64,000 bases of DNA, taken from the NCBI RefSeq assembly GCF_024168825.1, contig NZ_JALJWH010000001.1, forward strand, positions 2,604,001-2,668,000, written 5' to 3'. The position numbers and the translations under genes were made by a program. Of the stretch, positions 45,601 to 53,448 are shown in pieces. The notes under the pieces were generated by a model. It saw nothing but the letters and a program-made list of their open reading frames with translations, was not told where the DNA came from and made no database searches. This DNA comes from Paenarthrobacter sp. A20 (lineage in GTDB: Bacteria > Actinomycetota > Actinomycetes > Actinomycetales > Micrococcaceae). Positions within the stretch are counted from its first letter, which is position 1. The number at the start of each line of letters is the position of its first letter.

Positions 45601-45755
45601 CGTTTAAGCTTCGCCGTGGGACACCCATCTTCGCTGGAGCCAACACAGCGGGCGGGTGACATCCGAATCCGCGCGTCCAAAGCCGGTCTTTGTGGCGACA
45701 AGGAAGGTGAACGTCCTGGGTCGTGGGGTGTCCGGGGCCCGCGTAGGGTTGAGGC

Positions 45756-45773
45756 ATGAGGTTTTGCTGCTGA
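45756..45773 (+). CDS. Possible five-residue leader peptide MRFCC
   Basis: ATG AGG TTT TGC TGC TGA encodes Met-Arg-Phe-Cys-Cys. The ATG lies exactly six bases after TAGGGT (45744-45749), the leaderless promoter pattern, and its TGA overlaps the ATG of the YibE/F gene (TGATG at 45771-45775). Cys-rich leaderless short ORFs are known in mycobacteria to act as cysteine-responsive attenuators; that this one does the same is an inference. No good -35 box is visible. Confidence 0.4.
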   Translation: MRFCC

Positions 45774-47239
45774 TGGGCCACGGTCACTCCCACGGTCATT
45801 CTGAAAGTTCCGAGCCAACGCCGCAGGCTCTTGCCTCGCGGAAGAGGGCCAACTGGATATTGGCGGCCATACTTGTTCCGCTGGGCGTCCTGACCCTGGT
45901 GGCCATGATGGTCATGTGGCCCTCGGGCAGCCGGGAAGGGATCACTTTCTCAAGCCCGTACCAAGCTGCCCCGGGCGTCACGTTCGATACCGGCCGGATC
46001 CAGAGCGTGGTGGTGGAAAGCTGCACGCAAACCGGCCAGACGGATACGGGCCAAACAGGCACCGGCCAAACGGACACCGGCCAAAACAACCAGTCCGGCG
46101 GCTCGCAGTGCACGTTCGCCTTTACGGAGCCGGACAAGGGCGGGGATGTAGTCAAGGTGGTCATCAACCCTGACGTTGCCATGTCCCACGGCGTGGACGT
46201 GGGGGACTCCATCCGGTACTTGAACCTCTCCGCGGTCCAGGGTGCCAACGCGGGCAGCGGCGCTCCTGCCTATGTCTTTGTCGATTTTGTCCGCAGCATT
46301 CCCATCGCGCTGCTGGCCGTCCTGTACGCGGCGGTGGTTATCGCGGTTGCCCGTTGGCGCGGCTTCCGGGCGCTCCTTGGGCTGGTGGGTGCGTACTTCG
46401 TCCTGGTCAGCTTCATCCTGCCCGGATTGGTGGAGGGCAAACCCCCGCTGCTGCTGGCGTTGGTGGGGTCCACGGTGATCATGATCGGGGTCCTGTATTT
46501 TGCGCACGGATTCTCGGCGCGAACGTCCACGGCCCTCTTGGGGACCATATTTGGGCTCAGCATCACAGCGCTGTTGGCGGCCTGGGCTACGGATGCCGCC
46601 AACCTGGCCGGCGTCGGAAACCACGATGCCTCAACGCTGGTGAACATGTCGAGCCAGATCTCCATCTCCGGGATCATTCTCTGCGGCCTGATCATTTCCG
46701 GCCTGGGCGTGCTTAATGACGTCACCATTACCCAGTCCTCGGCAGTGTGGGAACTCTATGAACTGGCGCCCAACACCAGCGCCCGCAAACTGTTCACCTC
46801 GGCCATGCGGATCGGCCGGGACCACATCGCCTCCACGGTGTACACCATCGCTTTTGCCTACGCGGGCGCAGCCCTTCCGATACTCATCATCGTGATGCTC
46901 TACGACCGTCCCTTGGCTGAAGCGCTCACCAGCGCCGAACTCTCCGAAGAAGTCATCCGAACGCTCGTGGGTTCCATCGGGCTGGTTCTTGCGATCCCGG
47001 TCACGACGCTGATCGCCGTCCTCGTCGTCAAGGCGACCGGCATGAAGCGCCCAGCTCCTGCGGATGGGCCGTCGGTTGGTCCCGACGACGTCGAGGACAC
47101 CGGCGCGCTGGCGGCAGCGGCCGCCGTCGCGCGGTCCGACGCGCACGACGCCGGAACCCGCCTCGACGCTCCCGCCAAACCTGCACGGCCGGGCAGCCGC
47201 CGCGCCCAGCGGGAAGCGGAGCGGCGCAGCCCGGAATAG
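45773..47239 (+). CDS. YibE/F family membrane protein
   Basis: A 488-residue membrane protein of the YibE/F-like family, of unknown biochemical role. Order: His-rich N terminus MGHGHSHGHSESSE, one helix (about 27-48), an extracytoplasmic domain with a repeated TGQTD tract (about 87-106) and a Cys pair (VVVESCTQ and GSQCTFAF) that could form a disulfide, then seven or so helices with NDVTITQSSAVWEL and RIGRDHIASTVYTIAFAYAG, the conserved core. The C terminus is a charged cytoplasmic tail. The His-rich start suggests metal binding, not proven. ATG 45773 overlaps the stop of a possible leader peptide; the frame is open further upstream to 45656 without start signals. Confidence 0.85.
   Translation: MGHGHSHGHSESSEPTPQALASRKRANWILAAILVPLGVLTLVAMMVMWPSGSREGITFSSPYQAAPGVTFDTGRIQSVVVESCTQTGQTDTGQTGTGQTDTGQNNQSGGSQCTFAFTEPDKGGDVVKVVINPDVAMSHGVDVGDSIRYLNLSAVQGANAGSGAPAYVFVDFVRSIPIALLAVLYAAVVIAVARWRGFRALLGLVGAYFVLVSFILPGLVEGKPPLLLALVGSTVIMIGVLYFAHGFSARTSTALLGTIFGLSITALLAAWATDAANLAGVGNHDASTLVNMSSQISISGIILCGLIISGLGVLNDVTITQSSAVWELYELAPNTSARKLFTSAMRIGRDHIASTVYTIAFAYAGAALPILIIVMLYDRPLAEALTSAELSEEVIRTLVGSIGLVLAIPVTTLIAVLVVKATGMKRPAPADGPSVGPDDVEDTGALAAAAAVARSDAHDAGTRLDAPAKPARPGSRRAQREAERRSPE
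46031..46090 (+). repeat. Four 15-bp tandem repeats inside the YibE/F gene
   Basis: Units at 46031, 46046, 46061 and 46076 vary on ACCGGCCAAACGGAC and encode TGQTD, TGQTG, TGQTD and TGQNN. Being in phase, copy number could change without breaking the frame. Confidence 0.85.
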
Positions 47240-47247
47240 CCCACTGA

Positions 47248-47277
47248 TGACATTTGTCACCCAGAAGGTGTGACACC
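47248..47277. promoter_or_regulatory. Two adjacent palindromes before the ABC exporter operon
   Basis: TGACATTTGTCA (47248-47259) is a TGACA/TGTCA inverted repeat and GGTGTGACACC (47267-47277) is a second palindrome containing a third TGACA. They are candidate sites for the NarL-type response regulator encoded in the operon. Confidence 0.45.
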
Positions 47278-47344
47278 GTCCAGGGGTGCGACGGGCAGGA
47301 CGCGGGTTGACTTGGTTGCAGAACAACAGCAACCAGGGAGAGCC

Positions 47345-48283
47345 ATGAAAGCAGCAGGTGTACCGGCCGTTCAGGCCGCCGGACTTCACAAGAGCTTTGG
47401 AAAGGTCCACGCAGTTCGCGGGCTGGACCTGACGGTGCAGCAGGGGGAGGTGGTGGCCTTCCTTGGGCCCAATGGCGCCGGCAAGACCACCACCATCGAC
47501 ATGATCCTTGGGCTGAGCACCCCGGACCGGGGCAGTGTCTCGGTCTTCGGGCACACGCCACGGGCTGCGATTGCCAGGGGCCAGGTGGCTGCAGTGATGC
47601 AGACCGGTGGCTTGCTGCGGGATATCAGCGTCCGGGAGACGGTGCAGCTCACTGCAGCGATGTTCGACTCCTCGCGCCCGGTTGACGAAGTCCTGACCCG
47701 CGCAGGCATCCTGGACATCGCGGACCGGAGGGTGGAGAAGTGTTCCGGCGGGCAACAGCAGCGCCTGCGCTTTGCCATGGCGTTGGTCTCCGACCCCGGG
47801 CTGCTCATCCTCGATGAACCGACCACCGGTATGGACGTAGCGGGGCGCCGTGATTTTTGGACTGCCATCAGGGCCGACGCGTCGCGGGGGCGAACCGTCA
47901 TCTTCGCCACCCACTATCTTGAGGAGGCTGATGCCTACGCCGATCGCATCGTCCTGGTCCGCCAAGGGGCTGTTGTTGCCGACGGCACGGCAGCACAGGT
48001 GAAGAACCTCGCGTCCGGACGGACGGTCCGGGCAGCGCTGCCGCCGGGGGACCGGGAGCTGCTGGCCGGGCTGCCGCCGGCCGCCACAGTGGAGTACGAC
48101 GCCGGGCGCGTCACCGTCCGAACCTCCGACTCGGACACAGTGGTCCGCTACCTGCTCAACAACACCGGTGCCCACGACCTTGAAGTGGTCGCCCACAACC
48201 TGGAGGAGGCCTTCGTGGCGCTCACCGCGGACGAACCAGGGACGGGCGCTATCCACCACGCATTGGAAGGAGACCGGGCATGA
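47345..48283 (+). CDS. ABC-2 type exporter ATP-binding protein
   Basis: A 312-residue ATPase of the drug/antibiotic exporter (DrrA-like) class. Walker A is GPNGAGKTT, the signature is CSGGQQQRL (instead of LSGGQ), Walker B is GLLILDEPTTGMD and the switch His is in IFATHYLEEAD. A C-terminal extension (about 225-312) is typical of the DrrA group. It energises the permease encoded next, with which it overlaps by four bases (ATGA). ATG 47345 follows AGGGAGAGCC. The exported compound is unknown. Confidence 0.93.
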   Translation: MKAAGVPAVQAAGLHKSFGKVHAVRGLDLTVQQGEVVAFLGPNGAGKTTTIDMILGLSTPDRGSVSVFGHTPRAAIARGQVAAVMQTGGLLRDISVRETVQLTAAMFDSSRPVDEVLTRAGILDIADRRVEKCSGGQQQRLRFAMALVSDPGLLILDEPTTGMDVAGRRDFWTAIRADASRGRTVIFATHYLEEADAYADRIVLVRQGAVVADGTAAQVKNLASGRTVRAALPPGDRELLAGLPPAATVEYDAGRVTVRTSDSDTVVRYLLNNTGAHDLEVVAHNLEEAFVALTADEPGTGAIHHALEGDRA

Positions 48284-49056
48284 GCCAGGCACCAGCCATC
48301 CAGGACCGGAAGCCATCCGCAGGCGGCATCAACCGCACCTTCCTGTGGATAGAAATCAAGCGGATGCTCCGAAACCGCAGGACCGTCATCTTTACCGTCC
48401 TGATGCCGGCCATCTTCTTCTTCATCTTTGGGCTGTCCAACAAGGACCAACTGCTTCCCAACGGCCATAGCTACGGGCAGTACATCCTGATCAGCCTCAC
48501 CGTCTACGCGGCCATGACGGCAGCCACAGGTGCGGGCAGCCAGGTGGCTGTTGAACGGGCGCAGGGCTGGAGCAGGCAACTGCGGCTCACCCCGCTCCTG
48601 CCGGGGGCCTACATTGCCGTCAAGGCAGCGGCGGCGCTGACCTTGTCCCTGGTAGCCGTCATTGCCCAATTCGTCATTGGTGCCATCGCCGGGGTGACCA
48701 TGGACCCGCAGATCTGGCTGACCGCAGGCCTGGTTGCCTGGTTGGGTTCACTAGTCTTCGCCGCCCTGGGCCTGTTCGTCGGGTACCTCATGCCAAGCCA
48801 GAACGTCATGCAGATCCTTGGCCCGGCGCTCGCCATCCTGGCCATGTTGGGAGGATTGTTCATGCCGATCGAGATCATGGGAGACACCTTCGGCGAGATT
48901 GCGAAGTTCACACCGGCCTACGGGATCGGACAATTGGCGCGCAGCCCCATCACCGGCGATTTTGATGCCCTCTGGATCGTTAACGTGCTGGTATGGCTGG
49001 CCATCTTCGTTGGCGGGGCGGCCATGGCCTTCCGCCGTGACACAAAACGTGTCTGA
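48280..49056 (+). CDS. ABC-2 type exporter permease
   Basis: A 258-residue membrane permease of the ABC-2 family with six hydrophobic helices, starting in the overlap ATGA with the ATPase gene. It has the cytoplasmic lead-in FLWIEIKRMLRNRRTVIFTV, an amphipathic ERAQGWSRQLRLTPL segment and GGLFMPIEIMGDTFGEIAKFT near the C-terminal helices. Together with the ATPase it forms an exporter whose genes are followed by a sensor kinase and regulator, an arrangement often linked to cell-envelope stress or antimicrobial export. Confidence 0.92.
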   Translation: MSQAPAIQDRKPSAGGINRTFLWIEIKRMLRNRRTVIFTVLMPAIFFFIFGLSNKDQLLPNGHSYGQYILISLTVYAAMTAATGAGSQVAVERAQGWSRQLRLTPLLPGAYIAVKAAAALTLSLVAVIAQFVIGAIAGVTMDPQIWLTAGLVAWLGSLVFAALGLFVGYLMPSQNVMQILGPALAILAMLGGLFMPIEIMGDTFGEIAKFTPAYGIGQLARSPITGDFDALWIVNVLVWLAIFVGGAAMAFRRDTKRV

Positions 49057-49086
49057 GCCCGTCCCGCGGTGACTATTGTGGGATCC

Positions 49087-50199
49087 ATGAGCAGCCCTGG
49101 CCTTGGCGACACGTTCCGTGGGCCCGGGCCCCGCAAATGGTTCGTAGGAGCCGGATTCTCCATCATCCTCTGGGCCTGGCCCACGTGGAACCTGGTGTGG
49201 TCGGTGGACGAACCCCCGCTATGGAAGGTGGCTGCTTCCGCATCGCTGGTGGCTTTCTTCGCCGCCTACGCCGTCCTGCCGATGTTCAGCCGGAGCCGCG
49301 GAACCAGGACGGGACTCGCCTGTACGGGGATCCTGTTGGCTTTGAACGGCCTTGTCATTCTCCTGGTCGGCAAGGAGGCATTGTGGACCTGGCCGTTCCT
49401 CGCATGCGCCATCGCCATGACCGTGCTGCCGCCACGTGTGGACTTTGTCCTCATCCTTGCCATGGCCGCTGTGTCCTTGGCGACGGAACTGGTAACCGGT
49501 ACCCCCGAGCAGGCGTTCTTCCAGCCCGCCCTCATCCTGTCGCTCGGCCTCATGATGTCCTCCTTTGCACGGCTGATCCGGCAGACGGTCCAGCTCCGCG
49601 AGGCGCAAACCGAACTGGCCGACGCCGCAGTGGCTGCCGAGCGCAGCCGCGTCGCCCGGGACATGCACGACATTCTGGGGCACTCCTTGACGGTGATCGC
49701 TGTCAAAGCGGAGCTGGCCGGGCGGTTGATGGAAGGATCACCCGCGGATCCGGCCACGGACAGGGCCGCCGCGGAAATCAGCGATGTGCAGGACCTGGCC
49801 CGCGGCGCGCTCGCAGATGTCAGGGCCACTGTTGCCGGTTACCGGGGAGTGAACGTCCTTGCCGAGCTCGCAGCGGCCCGGTCAGCTCTCGAGTCGGCGG
49901 GGATCAATGCTGAATTGCCCGGCTCGGTGGAGCAGGTGCCGGCCAGGCACCGGGAACTGTTCGGCTGGGTGCTCAGGGAAGGCATCACGAACGTGGTTCG
50001 GCACTCAGGCGCCGGCCGCTGCCGGGTCCTGTTGACGGCGTCGAGCGTCATGGTGGAGGACGACGGCGTCGGGCCAGGTGCCGCGGGATCCTTCGGTAGC
50101 GGCCTGGCCGGGATCCGCGAAAGGGCAGCGGCTGCCGGTGGCAGCGTTAATGTGGGCTTGAGTGACCTGGGAGGGTTCAGATTGGTTGTTGAGGTATGA
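49087..50199 (+). CDS. DesK/NarX-type sensor histidine kinase
   Basis: A 370-residue kinase with about five to six membrane helices in the first 165 residues, no large extracellular domain, then a HisKA_3 dimerisation domain with the phospho-His in ARDMHDILGHSLTVIAVKAE and a HATPase domain (LREGITNVVRHSGAGR, VEDDGVGPG, GSGLAGIRERA). This intramembrane-sensing type often responds to membrane or envelope state. I chose ATG 49087 because TATTGT lies seven bases upstream (leaderless pattern); a GTG at 49069 is open but overlaps that box. The stop overlaps the regulator start (ATGA). Confidence 0.92.
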   Translation: MSSPGLGDTFRGPGPRKWFVGAGFSIILWAWPTWNLVWSVDEPPLWKVAASASLVAFFAAYAVLPMFSRSRGTRTGLACTGILLALNGLVILLVGKEALWTWPFLACAIAMTVLPPRVDFVLILAMAAVSLATELVTGTPEQAFFQPALILSLGLMMSSFARLIRQTVQLREAQTELADAAVAAERSRVARDMHDILGHSLTVIAVKAELAGRLMEGSPADPATDRAAAEISDVQDLARGALADVRATVAGYRGVNVLAELAAARSALESAGINAELPGSVEQVPARHRELFGWVLREGITNVVRHSGAGRCRVLLTASSVMVEDDGVGPGAAGSFGSGLAGIRERAAAAGGSVNVGLSDLGGFRLVVEV

Positions 50200-50807
50200 C
50201 TATCCGTTTGGTGATTGCCGACGACCAAGCGTTGGTCCGCGGGGCTTTGGCCGCTTTGCTGGGGCTTGAGCCGGACATCGAGGTGGTGGCTGAGCTGGGT
50301 GACGGAACAGGAGTGGCGGACGCCGTCGTCGAATACGCTGCGGATGTGGCCATGCTCGACGTCGAGATGCCCGGGTTGGATGGCATCAGTGCCGCAGCGG
50401 CCGTCCGCCGGGCGGCGCCTTCGTGCCGGGTCCTCATGGTCACCACGTTCGGCCGGCCGGGCTACCTCAAGAGGGCCATGCAGGCCGGAGCGTCGGGCTT
50501 CGTGGTCAAGGACACGCCTGCGCGCCAGCTGGCTGAGGCGGTCAGGCGCGTGCACCGCGGACTGCGCGTAGTGGATCCCGTCCTCGCCGCGGAGTCGTTG
50601 ACTTCCGGCGACAGCCCGCTGACCGAACGTGAGGCGGACGTGCTTCGGGCAGCGTCCGACGGCGGCACCGTGGCAGACATTGCCAAGGCCGCGATGCTCT
50701 CCGAGGGGACAGTACGGAACTACCTCTCCGCGGCCATGGCCAAGACAGGCGGAAGGACCAGGGCGGAGGCGGTCCGGTTGGCCGCGGACAATGGCTGGCT
50801 TCTCTAG
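50196..50807 (+). CDS. NarL/FixJ (DesR-type) response regulator
   Basis: A 203-residue two-domain regulator: receiver with Asp9-Asp10 (VIADDQALVRGAL), phospho-acceptor Asp55 (VAMLDVEMPGLDG), Thr in MVTTFGR and Lys in FVVKDTP, then a LuxR-type HTH (LTEREADVLRAASDGGTVAD, AAMLSEGTVRNYLSAAMAKT). It overlaps the kinase gene by four bases and is its cognate partner. It probably controls the exporter operon through the palindromes at 47248-47277. Confidence 0.94.
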   Translation: MTIRLVIADDQALVRGALAALLGLEPDIEVVAELGDGTGVADAVVEYAADVAMLDVEMPGLDGISAAAAVRRAAPSCRVLMVTTFGRPGYLKRAMQAGASGFVVKDTPARQLAEAVRRVHRGLRVVDPVLAAESLTSGDSPLTEREADVLRAASDGGTVADIAKAAMLSEGTVRNYLSAAMAKTGGRTRAEAVRLAADNGWLL

Positions 50808-50847
50808 GGTTTCCCGCCGATTTGCCCGCATTTGCAACAATGGATGG

Positions 50848-52029
50848 GTGACTGTAGTAGCGACGCCCCCTGCACCAAAGCTCGAGCTCCCGCCATTGAA
50901 GCTCGGTGGGATCACCGTGGACACCCCGGTAATCCTCGCCCCCATGGCGGGCATCACCAACTCTGCCTTCCGCAGGCTCTGCCGTGAATACGGCGGCGGC
51001 ATGTACGTGGCCGAGATGGTGACCTCGCGTGCCCTCGTGGAGCGGACGCCGGAATCGCTGCGCATCATCTCCCACGATGAGGACGAGAAAGTCCGATCGG
51101 TGCAGCTCTACGGCGTGGATCCCGTGACGGTTGGTGCCGCAGTGCGCATGCTCGTGGAAGAAGACCGGGCAGATCACATCGACCTTAACTTTGGGTGCCC
51201 AGTGCCCAAAGTCACCCGACGCGGCGGCGGCTCTGCCCTGCCGTGGAAGATCGACCTCTTTACGTCCATCGTGAACACAGCAGTCAAGGAAGTGTCCAAG
51301 GGCGGCATCCCGCTGACCATTAAGATGCGCAAGGGCATCGATGAGGACCACCTGACGTACCTCGACGCCGGCCGCATCGCCCGCGACGCCGGAGTGGCCG
51401 CCGTCGCACTGCACGGCCGAACCGCCGCGCAGTTCTATTCCGGCCAGGCCGACTGGTCCGCCATTGCCCGCCTCCGCGAGGCATTGCCCGACATCCCGGT
51501 GCTGGGCAACGGCGATATCTGGTCCGCTGAGGACGCTGTCCGCATGGTCCGGGAAACCGGCGTGGACGGCGTCGTCGTCGGCCGTGGTTGCCAGGGGCGC
51601 CCGTGGCTGTTCGGTGACCTGCAGGCCGCCTTCGAAGGCAGCGACCAGCGACACCGCCCGGGCCTGCGTGAAGTAGCCGAGGGCGTTTACCGGCACGCCG
51701 AACTGATGGTGGAGACCTTCGGGAACGACGAATACAAAGCGCTCCGCGAGATCCGCAAGCACATGGCCTGGTACTTCAAGGGCTACGTGGTGGGCGGGGA
51801 ACTGCGTGCCAAGCTGGCCACCGTGCCCACCCTGGAGGTCCTGCGCGAATACCTTGACGAGCTGGACATGGATTCGCCCTACCCCGGAGTTGATTCCGAG
51901 GGTCCCCGCGGCCGCGCAGGTTCGCCAAAAAAGCCCGCGTTGCCCAAGGACTGGCTGGTCAGCCGTCAGCTGAACGCTGAACAGAGCGCGGAAATCTCCG
52001 CTGCGGAGCTGGACGTTTCGGGCGGCTAG
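50848..52029 (+). CDS. dus: tRNA-dihydrouridine synthase (DusB-like)
   Basis: A 393-residue FMN enzyme that reduces uridines in the tRNA D-loop. Landmarks are VILAPMAGITNSAFRRLCRE, AEMVTSRALVE, VQLYGVDP, the catalytic Cys117 in IDLNFGCPVPKVTRRGGGSA and LGNGDIWSAEDA. The C-terminal helical domain recognises tRNA; a Pro/Ser-rich tail follows. GTG 50848 lies six bases after AACAAT (leaderless-like) and gives the family length; the frame is open upstream into the regulator gene. dgt follows 64 bases downstream. Confidence 0.93.
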   Translation: MTVVATPPAPKLELPPLKLGGITVDTPVILAPMAGITNSAFRRLCREYGGGMYVAEMVTSRALVERTPESLRIISHDEDEKVRSVQLYGVDPVTVGAAVRMLVEEDRADHIDLNFGCPVPKVTRRGGGSALPWKIDLFTSIVNTAVKEVSKGGIPLTIKMRKGIDEDHLTYLDAGRIARDAGVAAVALHGRTAAQFYSGQADWSAIARLREALPDIPVLGNGDIWSAEDAVRMVRETGVDGVVVGRGCQGRPWLFGDLQAAFEGSDQRHRPGLREVAEGVYRHAELMVETFGNDEYKALREIRKHMAWYFKGYVVGGELRAKLATVPTLEVLREYLDELDMDSPYPGVDSEGPRGRAGSPKKPALPKDWLVSRQLNAEQSAEISAAELDVSGG

Positions 52030-52093
52030 CCTCACACGTGTAAGACTGACTCAAGAAGCTCCACACCCCGGCGCTTGAAGGAGGCAGATACCC

Positions 52094-53410
52094 ATGGGAA
52101 CCGAAGCAGTGCTTGGCCACAACGGAACCAGTCACGATTATGTGTTGGCCATTCCCGGATACGCCGAGGCGGATTCAGCACGGTGGGTCGAAGAGTCCCG
52201 CAAGACCACGTACCGTTCGGACTTTGAACGGGACCGTGCCCGGGTCCTGCATTCCTCGGCACTGCGCAGGCTGGGCGCCAAGACCCAGGTGGTCGCCCCG
52301 GACACGGACGACTTTGTCCGCACCCGGCTGACCCACAGCCTCGAAGTCGCACAGGTTGGCCGTGAGCTTGGCCGCTCCCTGGGCTGTGATCCTGACGTCG
52401 TGGATACAGCCTGCCTGAGCCATGACCTGGGACACCCGCCCTTCGGCCACAACGGCGAATCCGCTTTGAACGAGGTGGCTCACACCATCGGTGGTTTCGA
52501 AGGCAATGCCCAAACACTGCGCCTGCTGACCCGGCTCGAACCCAAGGTCCTGGGCGAGGACGGCAGGCCCGCGGGACTCAACCTGACCCGCGCCAGCCTG
52601 GACGCCGCATCCAAATACCCGTGGTCCGCCGTCGACGCCCCCGTCATCCACGGCCACCGCACCAGCAAGTTCGGCGCCTACGAAGACGACCTTCCCGTGT
52701 TTGAGTGGCTGCGTGAAGGCGCCCCCGGAAACCGCTCGTGCATCGAGGCCCAGGTGATGGACCTCGCCGACGACATTTCGTACTCGGTCCACGACGTCGA
52801 AGACGCTATTGTCGCCGGCCATTTCCAGCTCAAATGGATGGAAAACCCGGATCACCGGGCGCGCGTGGTGGGTTACACCAAACAGTGGTACTTGCCGCAC
52901 AACGACCCCGCCGAAATCGATGCGGCGCTGGCCCGGTTGGAAGCCACCAGGGTTTGGGTCCGCGAGGCCGATGGCAGCCGGAAGTCCATGGCCGCCCTGA
53001 AGGACATGACCAGCCAGTTGATCGGCCGGTTCTGCCAGAGTGCAATGGAAACCACCCGGGACCATTTCGGGCCCGCCAACCTGACCCGCTACGACGCCGA
53101 ACTCATGGTTCCCGAGGACACCGTCACCGAGATCGCGGTCCTCAAGGGCCTTGCCACCACCTTCGTCATCTCCACCGACCACCGCCAGCCGGTCTACGAA
53201 CGCCAGCGCGAGGTGCTGCACGCCCTCGTGGGTGTCTTGAACGCCACCGGCGACCGTCACCTGGAGCCGATGTTCGCTGCGGACTGGCGCGACGCCGTCG
53301 ACGACGGTGCCCGGCTGCGCGTGGTGATCGACCAGGTCGCATCGCTGACGGACGTGTCCGCGCTGGCCATGTATGAACGCCTTGTGGGCAGCCTCCCGTC
53401 ACTTTGGTGA
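52094..53410 (+). CDS. dgt: dGTPase-like deoxynucleoside triphosphate triphosphohydrolase
   Basis: A 438-residue HD-domain enzyme that splits dNTPs to deoxynucleoside and triphosphate, helping set dNTP pools. Metal-binding HD residues are His81 (RTRLTHSLEVAQ) and His110-Asp111 (CLSHDLGHPPFGHNGE); the lead-in RSDFERDRARVLHSSALRRL is a family signature. The ATG has GAAGGAGGC at good distance. It lies just before dnaG, a common actinobacterial neighbourhood (dus-dgt-dnaG). Confidence 0.93.
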   Translation: MGTEAVLGHNGTSHDYVLAIPGYAEADSARWVEESRKTTYRSDFERDRARVLHSSALRRLGAKTQVVAPDTDDFVRTRLTHSLEVAQVGRELGRSLGCDPDVVDTACLSHDLGHPPFGHNGESALNEVAHTIGGFEGNAQTLRLLTRLEPKVLGEDGRPAGLNLTRASLDAASKYPWSAVDAPVIHGHRTSKFGAYEDDLPVFEWLREGAPGNRSCIEAQVMDLADDISYSVHDVEDAIVAGHFQLKWMENPDHRARVVGYTKQWYLPHNDPAEIDAALARLEATRVWVREADGSRKSMAALKDMTSQLIGRFCQSAMETTRDHFGPANLTRYDAELMVPEDTVTEIAVLKGLATTFVISTDHRQPVYERQREVLHALVGVLNATGDRHLEPMFAADWRDAVDDGARLRVVIDQVASLTDVSALAMYERLVGSLPSLW

Positions 53411-53436
53411 GGGCCGGTGCGTTTGGCCGGAGCGAC

Positions 53437-53442
53437 TAGGAT
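53437..53442 (+). promoter_or_regulatory. -10 box of a leaderless dnaG transcript
   Basis: TAGGAT ends six bases before the GTG start of dnaG, and no Shine-Dalgarno sequence is present. Confidence 0.55.
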
Positions 53443-53448
53443 GGTCAC

